Assembly: GCA_964016885.1 (NCBI GenBank)
Contig: OZ024757.1
Span: forward strand, 24,975,155-25,039,154
Origin: Eledone cirrhosa
Lineage: Eukaryota > Mollusca > Cephalopoda > Octopoda > Eledonidae
Direction: 5' to 3'
DNA: 64,000 nt
A program made the translations under genes and the position numbers. Positions 48,846-60,779 of the stretch are shown here, in pieces. The notes beneath the pieces are model-generated. The model worked only from the letters and a program-made list of their open reading frames with translations. It was not told the DNA's origin and made no database searches. Position 1 is the first letter of the stretch. Each line of letters opens with the position of its first letter.

Positions 48846-49479
48846 TATATTAAAGGGGGACATAAACATATTTTAAATGTTTAAATATATTTATTTATTT
48901 ATGTCCTTCTCTCTGTTGTTTACTAAACTCTGAATTCAGCATTTTTCTGTTCTTCTCTAGGGTTCGAGCATGTATATATATATGGCAGTCAACCTCACTT
49001 GGCACAGACTCGAAAAAGCCGCCGCTAATCGTGATCGTTGAGGTTATAATTAAACTAAAATGCTTCCACTGGGCACGATAAGCTGATCATGATCGTTGGA
49101 GAGTGTTTTCTGCGCTGAACCTAAGATTAAAAGATATATATATATATAGCTGTTTAAACGGCCGGAGCTCAGCCGTCGGGGTGCTGAATATTTTCATATA
49201 TATGTATGTGTATGTATATGTATGTGTGTGTGTTTTGCGAATTAATAATTATATAAACAAGTTTGTAATGAACAATTTATTTATTATCAAAACTGTATAA
49301 ACATGATATTATTTACAGTAACAATAACAATAATAATGATGATTTCTAGTAAAGGGGGAAGGACAGTAATTTGGGGGAGGGTAAAGTCGATTAAATCGAA
49401 GAGAGAAAGAAAGAAGAAACAACGAATAGGAGAGGGGATGGCAAGAACTCCGGTGTCGCAGAAAATAGGGGAGGGTGGT

Positions 49480-49930
49480 TGAGCTTTGGGCCTAGGGCAG
49501 AAATGCTGCGCCCCACGGACAAGATGGCAAAAGTATTCTCACGGACGATGCCAGTTATACCCAATGTAACAACCACCCAACCTGGCGGGATTCCTTCCTC
49601 AGACGGGCCGCTGACGCTTTGATCCTGCGGAGGAGCTCGGCAGTACGGGGTCCAAGTACCTCTGAGGTCTCGACATTGACTGGTGCAGAGAGGAAGCGGC
49701 CGGACAATCCTCGGTATTTGTTTATTTTACGTTCTTCTGAGAAGCGGGCGGCGATGCTGGGGTTTGTGGCCGAAACAACTTGGAAACGAAGTTGGAGGCG
49801 GAGATTGTGTCGTTGCTGGTGGTGTCCCACATGAGGGACCTACCTCCTTCGAATGGGAAGAGAGTGATTCCGTCGGGGCGCTTGCCATCTCCGGGACCTG
49901 TTGAGAACAGCGAGTATCTATTCAATAATT
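49480..49930 (-). pseudogene. Retroelement C-terminal domain fragment, right arm (A2)
   Basis: Copy of 39028-39480: GDGKRPDGITLFPFEGGRSL, MWDTTSNDTISASNFVSKLF, then SATNPSIAARFSEERKINKY and VETSEVLGPRTAELLRRI. A 20-bp tandem repeat seen in A1 (TACATTACCC, 39090-39117) is single and shortened here. Confidence 0.72.
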
Positions 49931-50064
49931 ATTTGAATATTGAAATTTTAGGTTTAACTACCTTTTAAACCAAATACATTAAGAAAGGCATAAACAACAC
50001 CACATCATTTTTATTTCGATTTTGAAAGTAGATTTATAAGTATTAAATTTCAGTAGATTCCTAT

Positions 50065-50348
50065 AGCCTTCATGGTGGTCTGGTGGGAGATACCAGAGCA
50101 AGTGGAGCTTCTAGTCTGGGGTTCAATCCTAGTCAGGAGATACTCGAAAGAGTTCATATTAAACTTATTCAGTTTTTTTTCTTATCTCTAGAGATAAATA
50201 CATATACATAAGGTAATTTGTTAGAACATCAGATAGAATACTTTGTAGTATTTTTTCCAGTTCTTTATTCTCAGTTCAACTTTACTTTTCTTACATTCGG
50301 GGTTGATAATAAAGTACCAGTCAAATACTAGGAGTTCTCTCTTACTCT
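50065..50348 (+). mobile_element. tRNA-derived SINE (type 4), A2 copy
   Basis: GGTGGTCTGGTGGGAGATAC head and TGGGGTTCAATCCTAGTCAG B box; copy of 39616-39900. Confidence 0.7.
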
Positions 50349-50689
50349 ATATCTCTTTCTCACTCTCTCTTTTATTCAGACCTGGAGAGGAGATGTACTC
50401 TGCCAGGTTTTATAATGAGTTATGGGGTCATACCTGCCTGCAACATCACTGTGTACTGAGTGTAGCATTTTATATCCTTGTTCTGGGCCTTCCGAACACC
50501 ACTGTGTATTAAGTGTAGCTTTTAATATCCTTGTTCAGGGCCTTCATAATACCAGACTAGCTAATGTGTATATTATATTGTTATAGAGGAACTAAGTATG
50601 TCCTTTAGGTTCTGTAATGTACACTAGTTGGCCCTAATGGTAGCACCAGCCCTGTATAAAACTGTGATACTTTAAGGTTCAGTAATGTA

Positions 50690-50962
50690 CCTATCTGATG
50701 TCTGTACCCTAGCTGGTTGTCTGTCTCTCTCTACCCTAGGTGTCTCTGTGTCTCTCTGTACCCTAGGTGTCTCTGTGTCTCTCTGATGTCTGTACCCTAG
50801 GTGTCTCTGTGTCTCTCTAATGTCTGTACCCTAGGTGGCTCTGTGTCTCTCTAAGGTCTGTACCCTAGGTGGCTCTGCGTCTCTCTAAGGTCTGTACCCT
50901 GGTTAGCTGGGTATCTCACTGAGATCTGTACCCTAGGTGGCTCTGTGTCTTATTAAGGCCTG
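50690..50962 (+). repeat. 34-bp tandem array (A2)
   Basis: Same unit as 40240-40635 with fewer copies and some shortened units (50735-50790). Confidence 0.92.
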
Positions 50963-50973
50963 TGTCTTATGTG

Positions 50974-51112
50974 GCTGTCATCATCATTATCATCGCCACT
51001 GTCATCATCATTATCATCGCCACTGTCATCATCATTATCATCGCCACTGTCATCATCATTATCATCGCCACTGTCATCATCATTATCATCGCTGTCATCG
51101 CCACAGTCGTCG
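50974..51112 (+). repeat. 24-bp tandem array
   Basis: CTGTCATCATCATTATCATC then GCCA, about five perfect copies; only about two copies at the equivalent A1 site (40637-40712). His/Ile/Ser frames are artefacts. Confidence 0.95.
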
Positions 51113-51559
51113 TCAGGGCTGGATTACCTCACAACGGTAGTGAACATATTTAGATGTGATCATACGAAAGGAATAGTTGAAACATATCAGATCTGAAATA
51201 AAGAGAGTTAGATGATGTAGAGAGAGAGAGAGGGAGACTCGCAGACAGTGAGAGAGAGAGAGAGAGGAAAACATTGATTGTGTTCACCACATTAAGTTAC
51301 TATCTTACTAATGAAACAATTAATAATTTTAGTAAATTCTTCAAAATTCTTCATTAATTAATTGAAAGAGAGTGTATTTTATTAGAAATGTGGTCATAAA
51401 AAAATAATAATAATGAATTATTGTGTACAGTGCTAAGGTGCACTACAACTCATCAAAGGTGCATGTATGGTATATAGAATAATGTACAAATGTCAGGAAA
51501 GTAAACAGTGTATGAGTCATGATATACCTGTGTGTGTGTATGTAAGGAGGGGGGATATT

Positions 51560-53548
51560 ACCTAACAACTGATGCAGGTAGTTTGTTCCATGGAGGTTTT
51601 AAAGGATGTAGTGTCTCGACAGCTAACAACTGATGCAGGTAGTTTGTTCCATGGAGGTTTTAAGGGATGTAGTGTCTAGACAGCTAACAACTGATGCAGG
51701 GAGTTTGTTCCATGGAGGTTTTAAGGGATGTAGTGTCTAGACAGCTAACAACTGATGCAGGGAGTTTGTTCCATGGAGGTTTTAAAGGATGCAGTGTCTC
51801 AACAACTAACAACTGATGCAGGTAGTTTGTTCCATGGAGGTTTTAAAGGATGTAGTGTCTCCACAGCTAACAACTGATGCAGGTAGTTTGTTCCATGAAG
51901 GTTTTAAAGGATGTAGTGTCTAGACAGCTAACAACTGATGCAGGGAGTTTGTTCTATGGAGGTTTTAAAGGATGCGGTGTCTCGGCAGCTAACAATTGAT
52001 GCAGGTAGTTTGTTCCATGGAGGTTTTAAAGGATGCAGTGCCTCAACAGCTAACAACTGATGCAGATAGTTTGTTCACTGGAGGTTTTAAAGGATGCAGT
52101 GTCTTCACAGCTAACAACTGATGTAGGTAGTTTGTTCCATGGAGGTTTTAAAGGATGTAGTGTCTCGACAGCTAACAACTGATGCAGGTAGTTTGTTCCA
52201 TGGAAGTTTTAAAGGATGCAGTGTCACGACAGCTAACAACTGATGCAGGTAGTTTGTTCCATGGAAGTTTTAAAGGATGCAGTGTCTCGACATCTAACAA
52301 CTGATGCAGGTAGTTTGTTCCATGGAGATTTTAAAGGATGCAGTGTCTCGACATCTAACAACTGAAGCAGGTAGTTTGTTCCATGGAGGTTTTAAAGGAC
52401 GTAGTGTCTCAACAGCTAACAACTGAAGCAGGTAGTTTGTTCCATGGAGGTTTTAAAGGATGCAGTATCTCGACAGCTAACAACTGATGCAGGTAGTTTG
52501 TTCCATGGAGGTTTTAAAGGATGCAGTGTCTCGACAGCTAACAACTGATGCAGATAATTTGTTCCATGGAGGTTTTAAAGGATGCAGTGTCTCGACAGCT
52601 AACAACTGATGCAGGTAGTTTGTTCCATGGAGGTTTTAAAGGATGTAGTGTCTCAACAGCTAACAACTGATGCAGGTAGCTTGTTCCATGGAGGTTTTAA
52701 AGGATGCAGTGTCTCGACAGCTAACAACTGATGCAGGTAGTTTGTTCCATGGAGGTTTTAAAGGATGCAGTGTCTCGACATCTAACAACTGATGCAGGTA
52801 GTTTGTTCCATGGAGGTTCTAAAGGATGCAGTGTCTCCACAGCTAACAACTGATGCAGGTAGTTTGTTCCATGGAGGTTTTAAACGATGCAGTGTCTCCA
52901 CAGCTAACAACTGATGCAGGCAGTTTGTTCCATGGAGGTTTTAAAGGATGTAGTGTCTCGACAGCTAACAACTGATGCAGGTAGTTTCTTCCATGGAGGT
53001 TTTAAAGGATGCAGTGTCTCGACAGCTAACAACTGATGCAGGTAGTTTCTTCCATGGAGGTTTTAAAGGATGCAGTGTCTCCACAGCTAACAACTGAAGC
53101 AGGTAGTTTGTTCCATGGAGGTTTTAAAGGATGCAGTGTCTCCACAGCTAACAACTAATGCAGGTAGTTTGTTCCATGGAGGTTTTAAAGGATGCAGTGT
53201 CTCCACAGCTAACAACTGATGCAGGTAGTTTGTTCCATGGAGGTTTTAAACGATGCAGTGTCTTGACATCTAACAACTGAAGAAGGTAGTTTGTGCCATG
53301 GAGGTTTTAAAGGATGTAGTGTCTCGACAGCGAACAACTGATGCAGGTAGTTTGTTCCATGGAGGTTTTAAAGGATGCAGTGTCTAGACAGCGAACAACT
53401 GATGCAGGTAGTTTGTTCCATGGAGGTTCTAAAGGATGCAGTGTCTCGATAGCTAACAATTGATGCAAGTAGTTTGTTCCATGGAGGTTTTAAAGGATGC
53501 AGTGTATTCACAGCTAACAACTGATGCAGGTAGTTTGTTTCATGGAGG
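51560..53548 (-). repeat. 61-bp LINE-derived array, ~33 copies
   Basis: + strand unit GTTTGTTCCATGGAGGTTTT, AAAGGATGCAGTGTCTCGAC, AGCTAACAACTGATGCAGGT A. On the minus strand one unit is WNKLPASVVSCRDTASFK plus TS. Since 61 = 3x20+1, each successive unit shifts frame, so the array cannot encode the peptide repeatedly in one frame. Confidence 0.95.
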
Positions 53549-53550
53549 TT

Positions 53551-53851
53551 TACATTGGAAGTACAACCAAATAATTGTTTCTGGCACAAGGCCAGCAATT
53601 ACTGGTACTTTATTCTATCGACCTCATAAGGATGAAAACAAAGTCAACCTTAGAGGGATTTGAACGCAGAACGTAAAGGGCCATAACCCTATGCTGTAAA
53701 GCATGGTGTCTGGCGCTCTACTGATACTGCCAATCCACCGCCCTAGTACCAACAAATAATGACTGCTCACCACAAAAAATGGCTATGATAAGAGAGGTGT
53801 TGCATGAATGTAATCCATATGTCGAAGTGTACAATACAATGCATGGCATCA
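53551..53851 (+). mobile_element. Helitron fragment H3 with SINE
   Basis: TTACATTGGAAGTACAACCA, SINE type 1 in reverse (53573-53748), then MAMIREVLHECNPYVEVYNT MHGI, truncated at GCATGGCATCA before a (TA)n run. Identical in layout to 57295-57590 of H2. Confidence 0.8.
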
Positions 53852-54411
53852 CAAATGAATATATATATATATATATATATACTACTAAAGTGTATGTAAA
53901 ATTTTAAAATAAATACTTAAATTCAATTTGTATAATTACACATACAATATGTTTTGTTGTAAAACCCTAAATAATGATTTAAGAAATGATGTCAATCTCT
54001 TTGTACAGAGAAAAACAATTTATATATATGCATCGTGTGCGTGTGTATACTCCATTTAAGACAGCGAAAAACCTAGTACCTCCTTCAAAGAATGCCAAAT
54101 AGTTTATGCCTAAGGTGTAACACTAATTAAGTTACCGGTGTAGATATTTCAGTTGAACCCTGCTTCAAACATGCATATTATTATTATATATTTTCAAACA
54201 CACTTACATACATTATATTTATACACATAGAAATAATAAGTTAAAACTAAGTATAATGATATAACAACAGTATATAATAGTTTTCTTCACTTTATTGAGA
54301 TGCAATCGTTTTAAAGAAAAAACATGACAGAATAAGAAATATTTAATATGATAACATAATATTTCAGGTAGGATGGTGGTTTCTCTATGATGGTGGTTTC
54401 TCTTTGAACTA

Positions 54412-54588
54412 ATAATTGTTTCTATTTTAGGCACAAGGCCAGCAATTAACCAGTACATTACTGGTACTTTATTTTATTGACCCCGTAAGGATGAAAGGCA
54501 AAGTTGACCTCGGATCGTAAAGGGACGTAACTATGCTGGAAAGCATGGCGTCAGACCCTCTACCGATACTGCCAATTCACCATACAGT
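54412..54588 (-). mobile_element. tRNA-derived cephalopod SINE (type 1)
   Basis: TTGTTTCTATTTTAGGCACA to CTCTACCGATACTGCCAATT, with a deletion covering the B-box region (CCTCGGATCGTAAAGGG). 53870-54410 before it holds a (TA)n run and AT-rich sequence with no feature. Confidence 0.85.
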
Positions 54589-54669
54589 ATAATTATACAA
54601 ACATGCATATAGATAGCAATATATATACACTAATATGTATGTACATATTTACACATATGTACATATATA

Positions 54670-55325
54670 TAGGGAGAGAGAGAGACACATGTATGTATAT
54701 ATATATACACATGCGTGTATGTATGTGTGTTTATGTACATTCTTCGGTATATATATATCGGTATACACATTGGAGACACAGAGAGAGAGAGTTGAAACGA
54801 GAGATGAGAGAGTTGAAACAAGAGAGATGGTTGAAACGCGAGGAGAGAGAGAGAGTTGAAACGAGAGGAGAGAGAGAGAGTTGAAACGAGGAGAGAGTTG
54901 AAACAAGAGGGTGAGGGGAGAGAGGGGAGAGAGTGATGAAACGAGTTGGAGATAGAGTGTGAAAGAGAGAGAGAGAGGAAGAGAGAGAGAGAGAGGAAGA
55001 GAGAGAGAGGGGAAGAGAGAGAGAGAGAGAGGAAGAGAGAGAGAGAGAGAGGAAGAGAGAGAGAGGAAGAGAGAGAGGGAGAGAGGGGGATGAAACAAGA
55101 GGGTGAGGTGAGGGATGAAACAAGAGAGAGAGGGGAGAGAAAGAGAGAGAGAGAGAGAAAGAACTGAAACAAGAGAGAGATGAAACAAGTGAGGGATTAG
55201 AGAGAGATGAAACAAGTGAGGGATTAGAGTGTTGAAACAAGAGAGAGAGCGAGATGAAATGAGACAGGGAGAGCGAGATGAAATGAGAGAGTGAGAGCGA
55301 GATGAAACGAGAGAGTGAGAGCGAG
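54670..55325. repeat. GA-rich repeat field
   Basis: GAGAGAGAGTTGAAACGAGA, GATGAAACAAGAGAG and (GA)n units. Preceded by TTATGTACATTCTTCGGTAT as at 31440, so it shares ancestry with 31440-31645. Long Ser/Leu minus-strand frames are artefacts. Confidence 0.92.
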
Positions 55326-55525
55326 CCCCTGTGGCTAATAATTCTGACATGTAATGTTATGGACATCTCTGCCCCTATGGCTAATAATTCTGACATGTAA
55401 TGTTATGGACATCTCTGCCCCTGTGGCTAATAATTCTGACATGTAATGTTATGGACATCTCTGTCCCTGTGGCTAATAATTCTGTCATGTAATGTTATGG
55501 ACATCTCTGCCCCTGTGGCTAATAA
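55326..55525. repeat. 46-bp tandem repeat, four copies
   Basis: Unit CCCCTGTGGCTAATAATTCT then GACATGTAATGTTATGGACA and TCTCTG. 55590-55760 after it carries two hAT-like starts (CAGCATTTCTCAACCTTTC, CAGTGGTTCCTAAA), too weak to annotate separately. Confidence 0.92.
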
Positions 55526-55859
55526 TTCTGTTCAAATCTGACTGACATGCATGGTATATATTTATGTTTCATTATAAACCAAAGAACATTGAGCAGCATT
55601 TCTCAACCTTTCTACCCATGTTGATCTCTTGAAATAGTTTTTATGTCTCAGGGAAGCCCTGCATAAAATATACTTTTTCTATCTCTAGAGCAGTGGTTCC
55701 TAAATCGTGTGCTGCGAGATGAAACTAGATGAGCTGCAAAAGACTAAGATGTGAAAAATATAAAACTGAAATTTCATATAAAAGTTCAAATATAGCTACA
55801 GCCACAAACCTAGGCTCCACACCCCGCAACGCAGAGGAGAGTAAGATAGTACCGAGGCC

Positions 55860-56030
55860 TGACTCACTTCTTCCACTCCATTGAGACCTCTGCCATACTT
55901 GGTCCCCGTACTGCTGATTTCCTCCATAAAGTCGGGAGGAAATACGGCAGGAGCCTCGTGAGGAGGGGCGACTATTGTAGCAGGTGTCTCTGGCCTTGCT
56001 CCGAGGTAACGCTTTTACGTTTCTTCCACG
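55860..56030 (+). pseudogene. Retroelement C-terminal domain fragment
   Basis: Reads ETSAILGPRTADFLHKVGRK then YGRSLVRRG; after a frameshift QVSLALLRGNAF. The same VET..LGP.TA..L...G ... SLA..RGNA layout as 39028-39480. Confidence 0.6.
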
Positions 56031-56439
56031 GGTTGCGGCTGAGGGACCACTTAGACTGGGGTGAAGTGTCTGTCCCTCCCCCGACTTCTTACTTCTTTTC
56101 TTTTCTCCTTTTCATTTTCTTTTCTCTTCTTGCTTATCTCTGCTATACCACGGCATCAAAAACATATATGATATATGTATGTATGGTATAGGTGTATTTA
56201 TATTTAGGATAGTTATCAAAGGTAAATAGACTGGTTGGAGCAATAACAGTCTTGTTTATGTATATACACACATATATATATGTTTGTTCTTGTATTTCCA
56301 TAGAAAAGGTAAAGAAAAGAAGAATGCTCTATGTATTGTACAGAGCTATTTAATTACATAATAAACAACAGAATATAATTATTCCATGCAAATAGACTTA
56401 GAATGGAAAACATTCAGACAGAGAAGAATGGATAATGAG

Positions 56440-56823
56440 CGTCATAAGAGAAATTGGCCAACAATTAATATTAATGGAAATGTAGAAGAATTTCATATTA
56501 GTGATATGAATGTTTTGTGTGATCACTGTGGAGCTTTGAAATTTAGAAATGAAAATTGTAACTGTTGTAATAAAGGAAAGGTTGTGTTGCCTCCATTGCA
56601 AATATACCCTGAGAGACTGAGAAATCTCTTTGAAAGAGGCCAGGAAGCAGTTGATTTCACAGAAACATCTGCAATTAAAACTACATTTATTTCACTTCAT
56701 TTGGTGTTACCACCCGGCAGAGGCCCGTATAGCTTTCATATTCAGGGTCAAACATATCACTACACCCCCACCCCTGTAACCTGCAGAAAATACACCACAA
56801 TATGGCTAGTTATATATTATTGA
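56440..56823 (+). pseudogene. Helitron N-terminal fragment (H2)
   Basis: Frame RHKRNWPTININGNVEEFHI, SDMNVLCDHCGALKFRNENC, NCCNKGKVVLPPLQIYPE. Compared with H1, one base fewer near 56456 (GGCCAACAAT versus GGCCTAACAAT) changes the upstream frame so it is open to 56386. Confidence 0.8.
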
Positions 56824-56872
56824 TGGGAATGAAGGTGTGTAGCACAGATTGGAAGTACGACCAAATAATTGT

Positions 56873-57295
56873 TTTAGTGTCTTGACATCTAACAACTGAA
56901 GCAGGTAGTTTGTTCCATGGAGGTTTTAAAGGATGTAGTGTCTCGACAGCGAACAACTGATGCAGGTAGTTTGTTCCATGGAGGTTTTAAAGGATGCAGT
57001 GTCTAGACAGCGAACAACTGACGCAGGTAGTTTGTTCCATGGAGGTTTTAAAGGATGCAGTGTCTAGACAGCGAACAACTGATGCAGGTAGTTTGTTCCA
57101 TGGAGGTTTTAAAGGATGCAGTGTCTAGACAGCGAACAACTGATGCAGGTAGTTTGTTCCATGGAGGTTTTAAAGGATGCAGTGTCTCGACAGCTAACAA
57201 TTGATGCAAGTAGTTTGTTCCATGGAGGTTTTAAAGGATGCAGTGTATTCACAGCTAACAACTGATGCAGGTAGTTTGTTTCATGGAGGTTTACA
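56873..57295 (-). repeat. 61-bp LINE-derived array inside H2 (~7 copies)
   Basis: Same unit as 51560-53548. Flanked by a direct repeat of the Helitron sequence GGAAGTAC(G/A)ACCAAATAAT TGTTT (56849-56872 and 57298-57321), present once in H1. Confidence 0.92.
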
Positions 57296-57311
57296 TTGGA
57301 AGTACAACCAA

Positions 57312-57488
57312 ATAATTGTTTCTGGCACAAGGCCAGCAATTACTGGTACTTTATTCTATCGACCTCATAAGGATGAAAACAAAGTCAACCTTGGAGGGAT
57401 TTGAACTCAGAACGTAAAGGGCCATAACCCTATGCTGCAAAGCATGGTGTCTGACGCTCTACCGATACTGCCAATTCACCGCCCTAGT
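57312..57488 (-). mobile_element. tRNA-derived cephalopod SINE (type 1) inside H2
   Basis: Same insertion as 32178-32356, with the CCTCATAAGGATGAAAACAA variant shared with 53573-53748. Confidence 0.87.
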
Positions 57489-57519
57489 ACCAACAAATAA
57501 TGACTGCTCACCACAAAAA

Positions 57520-57720
57520 ATGGCTATGATAAGAGAGGTGTTGCATGAATGTTATCCATATGTCGAAGTGTACAATACAATGCATGGCATCAAACAGCAA
57601 AGTTCTAGAAGAGAAAATTGTCGTGTACAGAACTGTGAATTAAGATTTAGAAGAGGATCAGATATAAGCTGCTATAATTTACCAACTAGTAATGATAGCT
57701 GTTGTTTTGTGGGGGATTGA
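57520..57720 (+). pseudogene. Helitron internal fragment (H2)
   Basis: MAMIREVLHECYPYVEVYNT MHGIKQQSS; Asn of NPYV is Tyr here (ATGTTATCC versus ATGTAATCC in H1). Copy of 32388-32588. Confidence 0.75.
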
Positions 57721-58510
57721 GGGCACACCACCTGTACAAAGAGATATTATCATCTTTCCTAAAGACCATCCTCCTCAGAAAATACCACATAATTCATGCC
57801 ACTTGGACCTCATGACCGACCGATAATGGTGAATTTTGGTGGCATAGTGACATGGAGAGGAATGCAGGACCTGTGTTTGCAATAGACTGACAATGCAGGA
57901 GTATTACATAGACTGTATAGCATATAGAGGAGGATTTAGTGCGATATATAGGGCAGGTAAATTATTTTAGCAGTATTTAGTGGAAGCCTATATGAAAGTA
58001 GAGGGATGCAGGCTTCAATATTTGAGGAACAATCAAGCCCAATTGTGAGTCGATGAGTATAATGGTTTAATGAATTATCTAAACAGATGATAACACTGAG
58101 TGAGCCTTAAAAAATGAAGACAAGATAAGAAACAGAGAAGACATTGACAGAATCGTGTCAGCAGAAATACCTGCATTTGAAGATGATCCAGTACGACATG
58201 AGCAGGTTTAAAAGTTTATTATCCACAGGCCATGTGGTTCTGGAAACCCTTTTCCCCCATTTATACAAAATGGATTTTTCCAAAAGAACTATCCAAAAAC
58301 CTACAGAAGGGAAACATTATTGAACCTAAATGGATACCCAGAGTACAGGAGGTGCAAGACAGGAACTGCAGTGTAAATTGGATGACATTCAGTAGATAAC
58401 AGGAATGTTGTGCCATTTAATGCCTTTTTGCTTAAGAAATATTGTGCACATATTAATGTTGAAGTTTGCGCTTCTGTAAAAAGTGTCAAGTACCTCTTTA
58501 AATATGTTAC

Positions 58511-59192
58511 ATGGGGCATGATTGTACATCTATAGAAGTAACGAATAATGCATTACCTAATGAGGCTCAGAACCAACACAACCATGATGAAATAAGAATC
58601 TATCTTTGTTGCAGGTATGTGTCTCAGCCAGAAGCAGTGTCGTGTCTCTCGGAATTTAAGCTTCATGGTACATCACATACAGTATACAGCCTAGCCACAC
58701 ACCTGGAGAACAAACAGAGTTTACTTTCAAAGAGGCAATGCTCAGGTTGTGGTAGAAATGCAGGGACCCTTGCTGCCTGGTTCAAGTTAAATGAACTTGC
58801 TTACACCTTCTGGGATGCCGCCTCACAAGCTCCAATTAAAAGCAGGATCAATAATAATGCTTCTATGGAATATTTCAATCCAGAACAGATTATGTAATGG
58901 CACAAGATTAGAAGTAGTGGAACTGCATAAACATTTTATCGAAGCTTCTCATATTTATGGTCCTTTGATGGGCAGGTGTGTTTTGATCCGAAGACTGAAG
59001 TTAGCTCCCAGTGGTGCCAACATCCCTTTTACTTTGGAAAGACCCCAGTTTCCATTAAGACTGTCATATGCCATGACAATCAACAAGAACCATGGTCAAA
59101 TACACGATAAAGTGGGTCTGTTCCTCCCTGAGCAAGTATTTAACCCTGGACAATTGTATGTTGCTTTTTCAAGAGTTCACAGACAGATGTAA
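58511..59192 (+). pseudogene. Helitron Rep C-terminal fragment joined to Pif1 helicase tail (H2)
   Basis: Copy of 33375-34056: CRYVSQPEAVSCLSEFKL, then frame-shifted LTPSGMPPHKLQLKAGSIIM, NGTRLEVVEL, LSYAMTINKNHGQIHDKVGL and FNPGQLYVAFSRV. SYAMTINK..GQ and QLYVA.SR are helicase motifs V-VI of Pif1 type. Confidence 0.82.
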
Positions 59193-59290
59193 AAATTAAT
59201 CCTACCAAACCCCCACCACTCCTACAACTGTTAGCTGTTAGACCACCCCAGCACCACCCAACCTTCGTTCTAGTCCCACCGTTAGAACCA

Positions 59291-59530
59291 ATGCTGCTTA
59301 CCCTGCCTCTTTTACTAGTTCACTCCGTCGCTCGAATTTCAAAGCTGGCACCTCGACACTTGGTCGTTGCCAGCTCACCACCTGGTTGTGCTCTCTGTGT
59401 CCGCACTAGCCGGTACCTAAACACAATAAAATGTCACCTGTGCTATCAAAACTACCACAGGAACTCTGTCGGCATCAGCAAGGCTCAAGCCGAAAGGCTT
59501 CAATACTAGACCTGTAATCAGGGCCACTTT
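59291..59530 (+). pseudogene. PHD-finger-like fragment of a LINE ORF1 (H2 side)
   Basis: Open 72-codon frame: VARISKLAPRHLVVASSPPG, CALCVRTSRYLNTIKCHLCY, QNYHRNSVGISKAQAERLQY. C-x2-C, C-x2-C and YH fit a PHD/RING-like finger; the next Cys is Ser. After the stop TCNQGHF supplies a possible last Cys. Present in both Helitron copies, so it was captured or inserted before duplication. Confidence 0.55.
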
Positions 59531-59994
59531 ACCTCCGACGACCAGCTTTCTACCGATTGTGTGTTGATGGAGGGGACATGAGACCAGCAAAGTCCTAGGA
59601 GTAGAGACTAGTAAATAATAAACGGTCCTAGCTATGTTAAGAATATATATAAGAAAAATGTACTATACATTTAAGAAGACAAGAGAAATAAATATTTACC
59701 TCTTTCATGTAGGTAATATAGCGGTGTTATAAAAGTAATTATACGACCGGTGTAACAGTCGGTATAAATGAAAGATGTAGAAATAAAAGTTGCAACAATG
59801 ACATGAATAAAGATACATTAATTTAATATGAGCAAGAATAAATATTTAATGGAATTAATTAAGTGTAATTTAATAAGAAATAAGATATAAGTAAAACAGT
59901 AAAAGAAACAATAACAAACAAAATGGAGTCACATAAAATTTGGTTTGTGTTTATAAAGCTTATTTTAAACGCGATTTTCCTTTTAAATCCGTAG

Positions 59995-60230
59995 CTAAGT
60001 TAGTAGCAGCTCCGCTTACTAACCTTAGGGCTATAACGTTACATGGTTCGAATCTTACACTCTTCTCTATAGTGCCACACGAGTTATCTCCTAGTCTTTT
60101 TATATAGTTTCACTGTTTAGTGAAAGAGGGCGCTCCGAACAGTTACTTATGTAGACGGGTGGTTAGCGACTCGGCTTACAAACATTAGCATCATGACGTT
60201 ACATGGGTTCGAACCCTTCCGGCGCCTCAA
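59995..60230 (+). mobile_element. Two tandem tRNA-like SINE heads
   Basis: First: AGTAGCAGCTCCGCTTACTA and ACGTTACATGGTTCGAATCT. Second: GGTGGTTAGCGACTCGGCTT (A-box-like) and ACGTTACATGGGTTCGAACC (B-box-like). About 150 bp apart, same internal phrase CGTTACATGG. The second is missing in H1. Confidence 0.55.
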
Positions 60231-60779
60231 TTTTTCAAATAGAGTTATCACCCATGGTTCTTTAGAGTTTCATTGCTTACTCGAAAGATGGTGCGGGGAT
60301 CATCTTTTACGATGAGTAGTAAGAGACAATAATACATGGAAGGAGGAGAAATAGAGAGAGATAGAAAGACGAATGTGTCACACACTCAATTCTCTCACCG
60401 TCTCTTTACTTCTGACAGAGTGATAGATGTAAAGAGAAGGTGAGAAATAAGAGGTTGATAGATTTGGCTGTTATTTTTAACATTTTCTAATCATGAGAGA
60501 GAGAGTATAAGATATAGAGAGAGGGGGAAATCGCCGATGTTTACGTTGAGAAAACCTAATAAAACGTTATAAATGAGATAAACAAGACAAAGTTAGATAA
60601 AATAAAATCAGCGATATATTTATAATATTTTAATATATTTTTCCTGGTCGTCTGCTTCCATTGATAGAGAGAGGAGTGGTGGGAGGTAGCCATAACAACC
60701 GTGGTAGCAACACTGTGGTTTTTAAAGAAGTGAATACAAGAAAAACAAGCAACAAATTTAAATTTACTAAAATTAGTTT

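Larger units (their letters stand above)
46068..51600. repeat. Segmental duplication block A, copy A2
   Basis: Paralogue of 34966-41235 in the same orientation, lacking about 35155-35910. Order and content are the same; differences are mostly microsatellite length and scattered substitutions. It ends in the 61-bp array at 51560. Confidence 0.9.
56329..59192 (+). mobile_element. Helitron deletion derivative, copy H2
   Basis: Near-identical to 31647-34056, with the same two internal deletions (HUH nuclease and helicase core), so the deletions predate the duplication. Differs by an inserted 61-bp array (56873-57295) and by scattered substitutions. Confidence 0.85.

Noticed and set aside
50937..51196. 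His-, Ile- and Ser-rich frames
   Set aside because: Three frames of the same 24-bp TCATCA-type repeat.
54630..55396. Ser/Leu-rich minus-strand frames of 180-233 codons
   Set aside because: Complement of GA-rich repeat; three overlapping frames look alike, and there is no domain.
57109..57339. Minus-strand frame with repeated WNKLLASIVSCRDT
   Set aside because: LINE-derived 61-bp array; frame shifts each unit, so no continuous protein is encoded.
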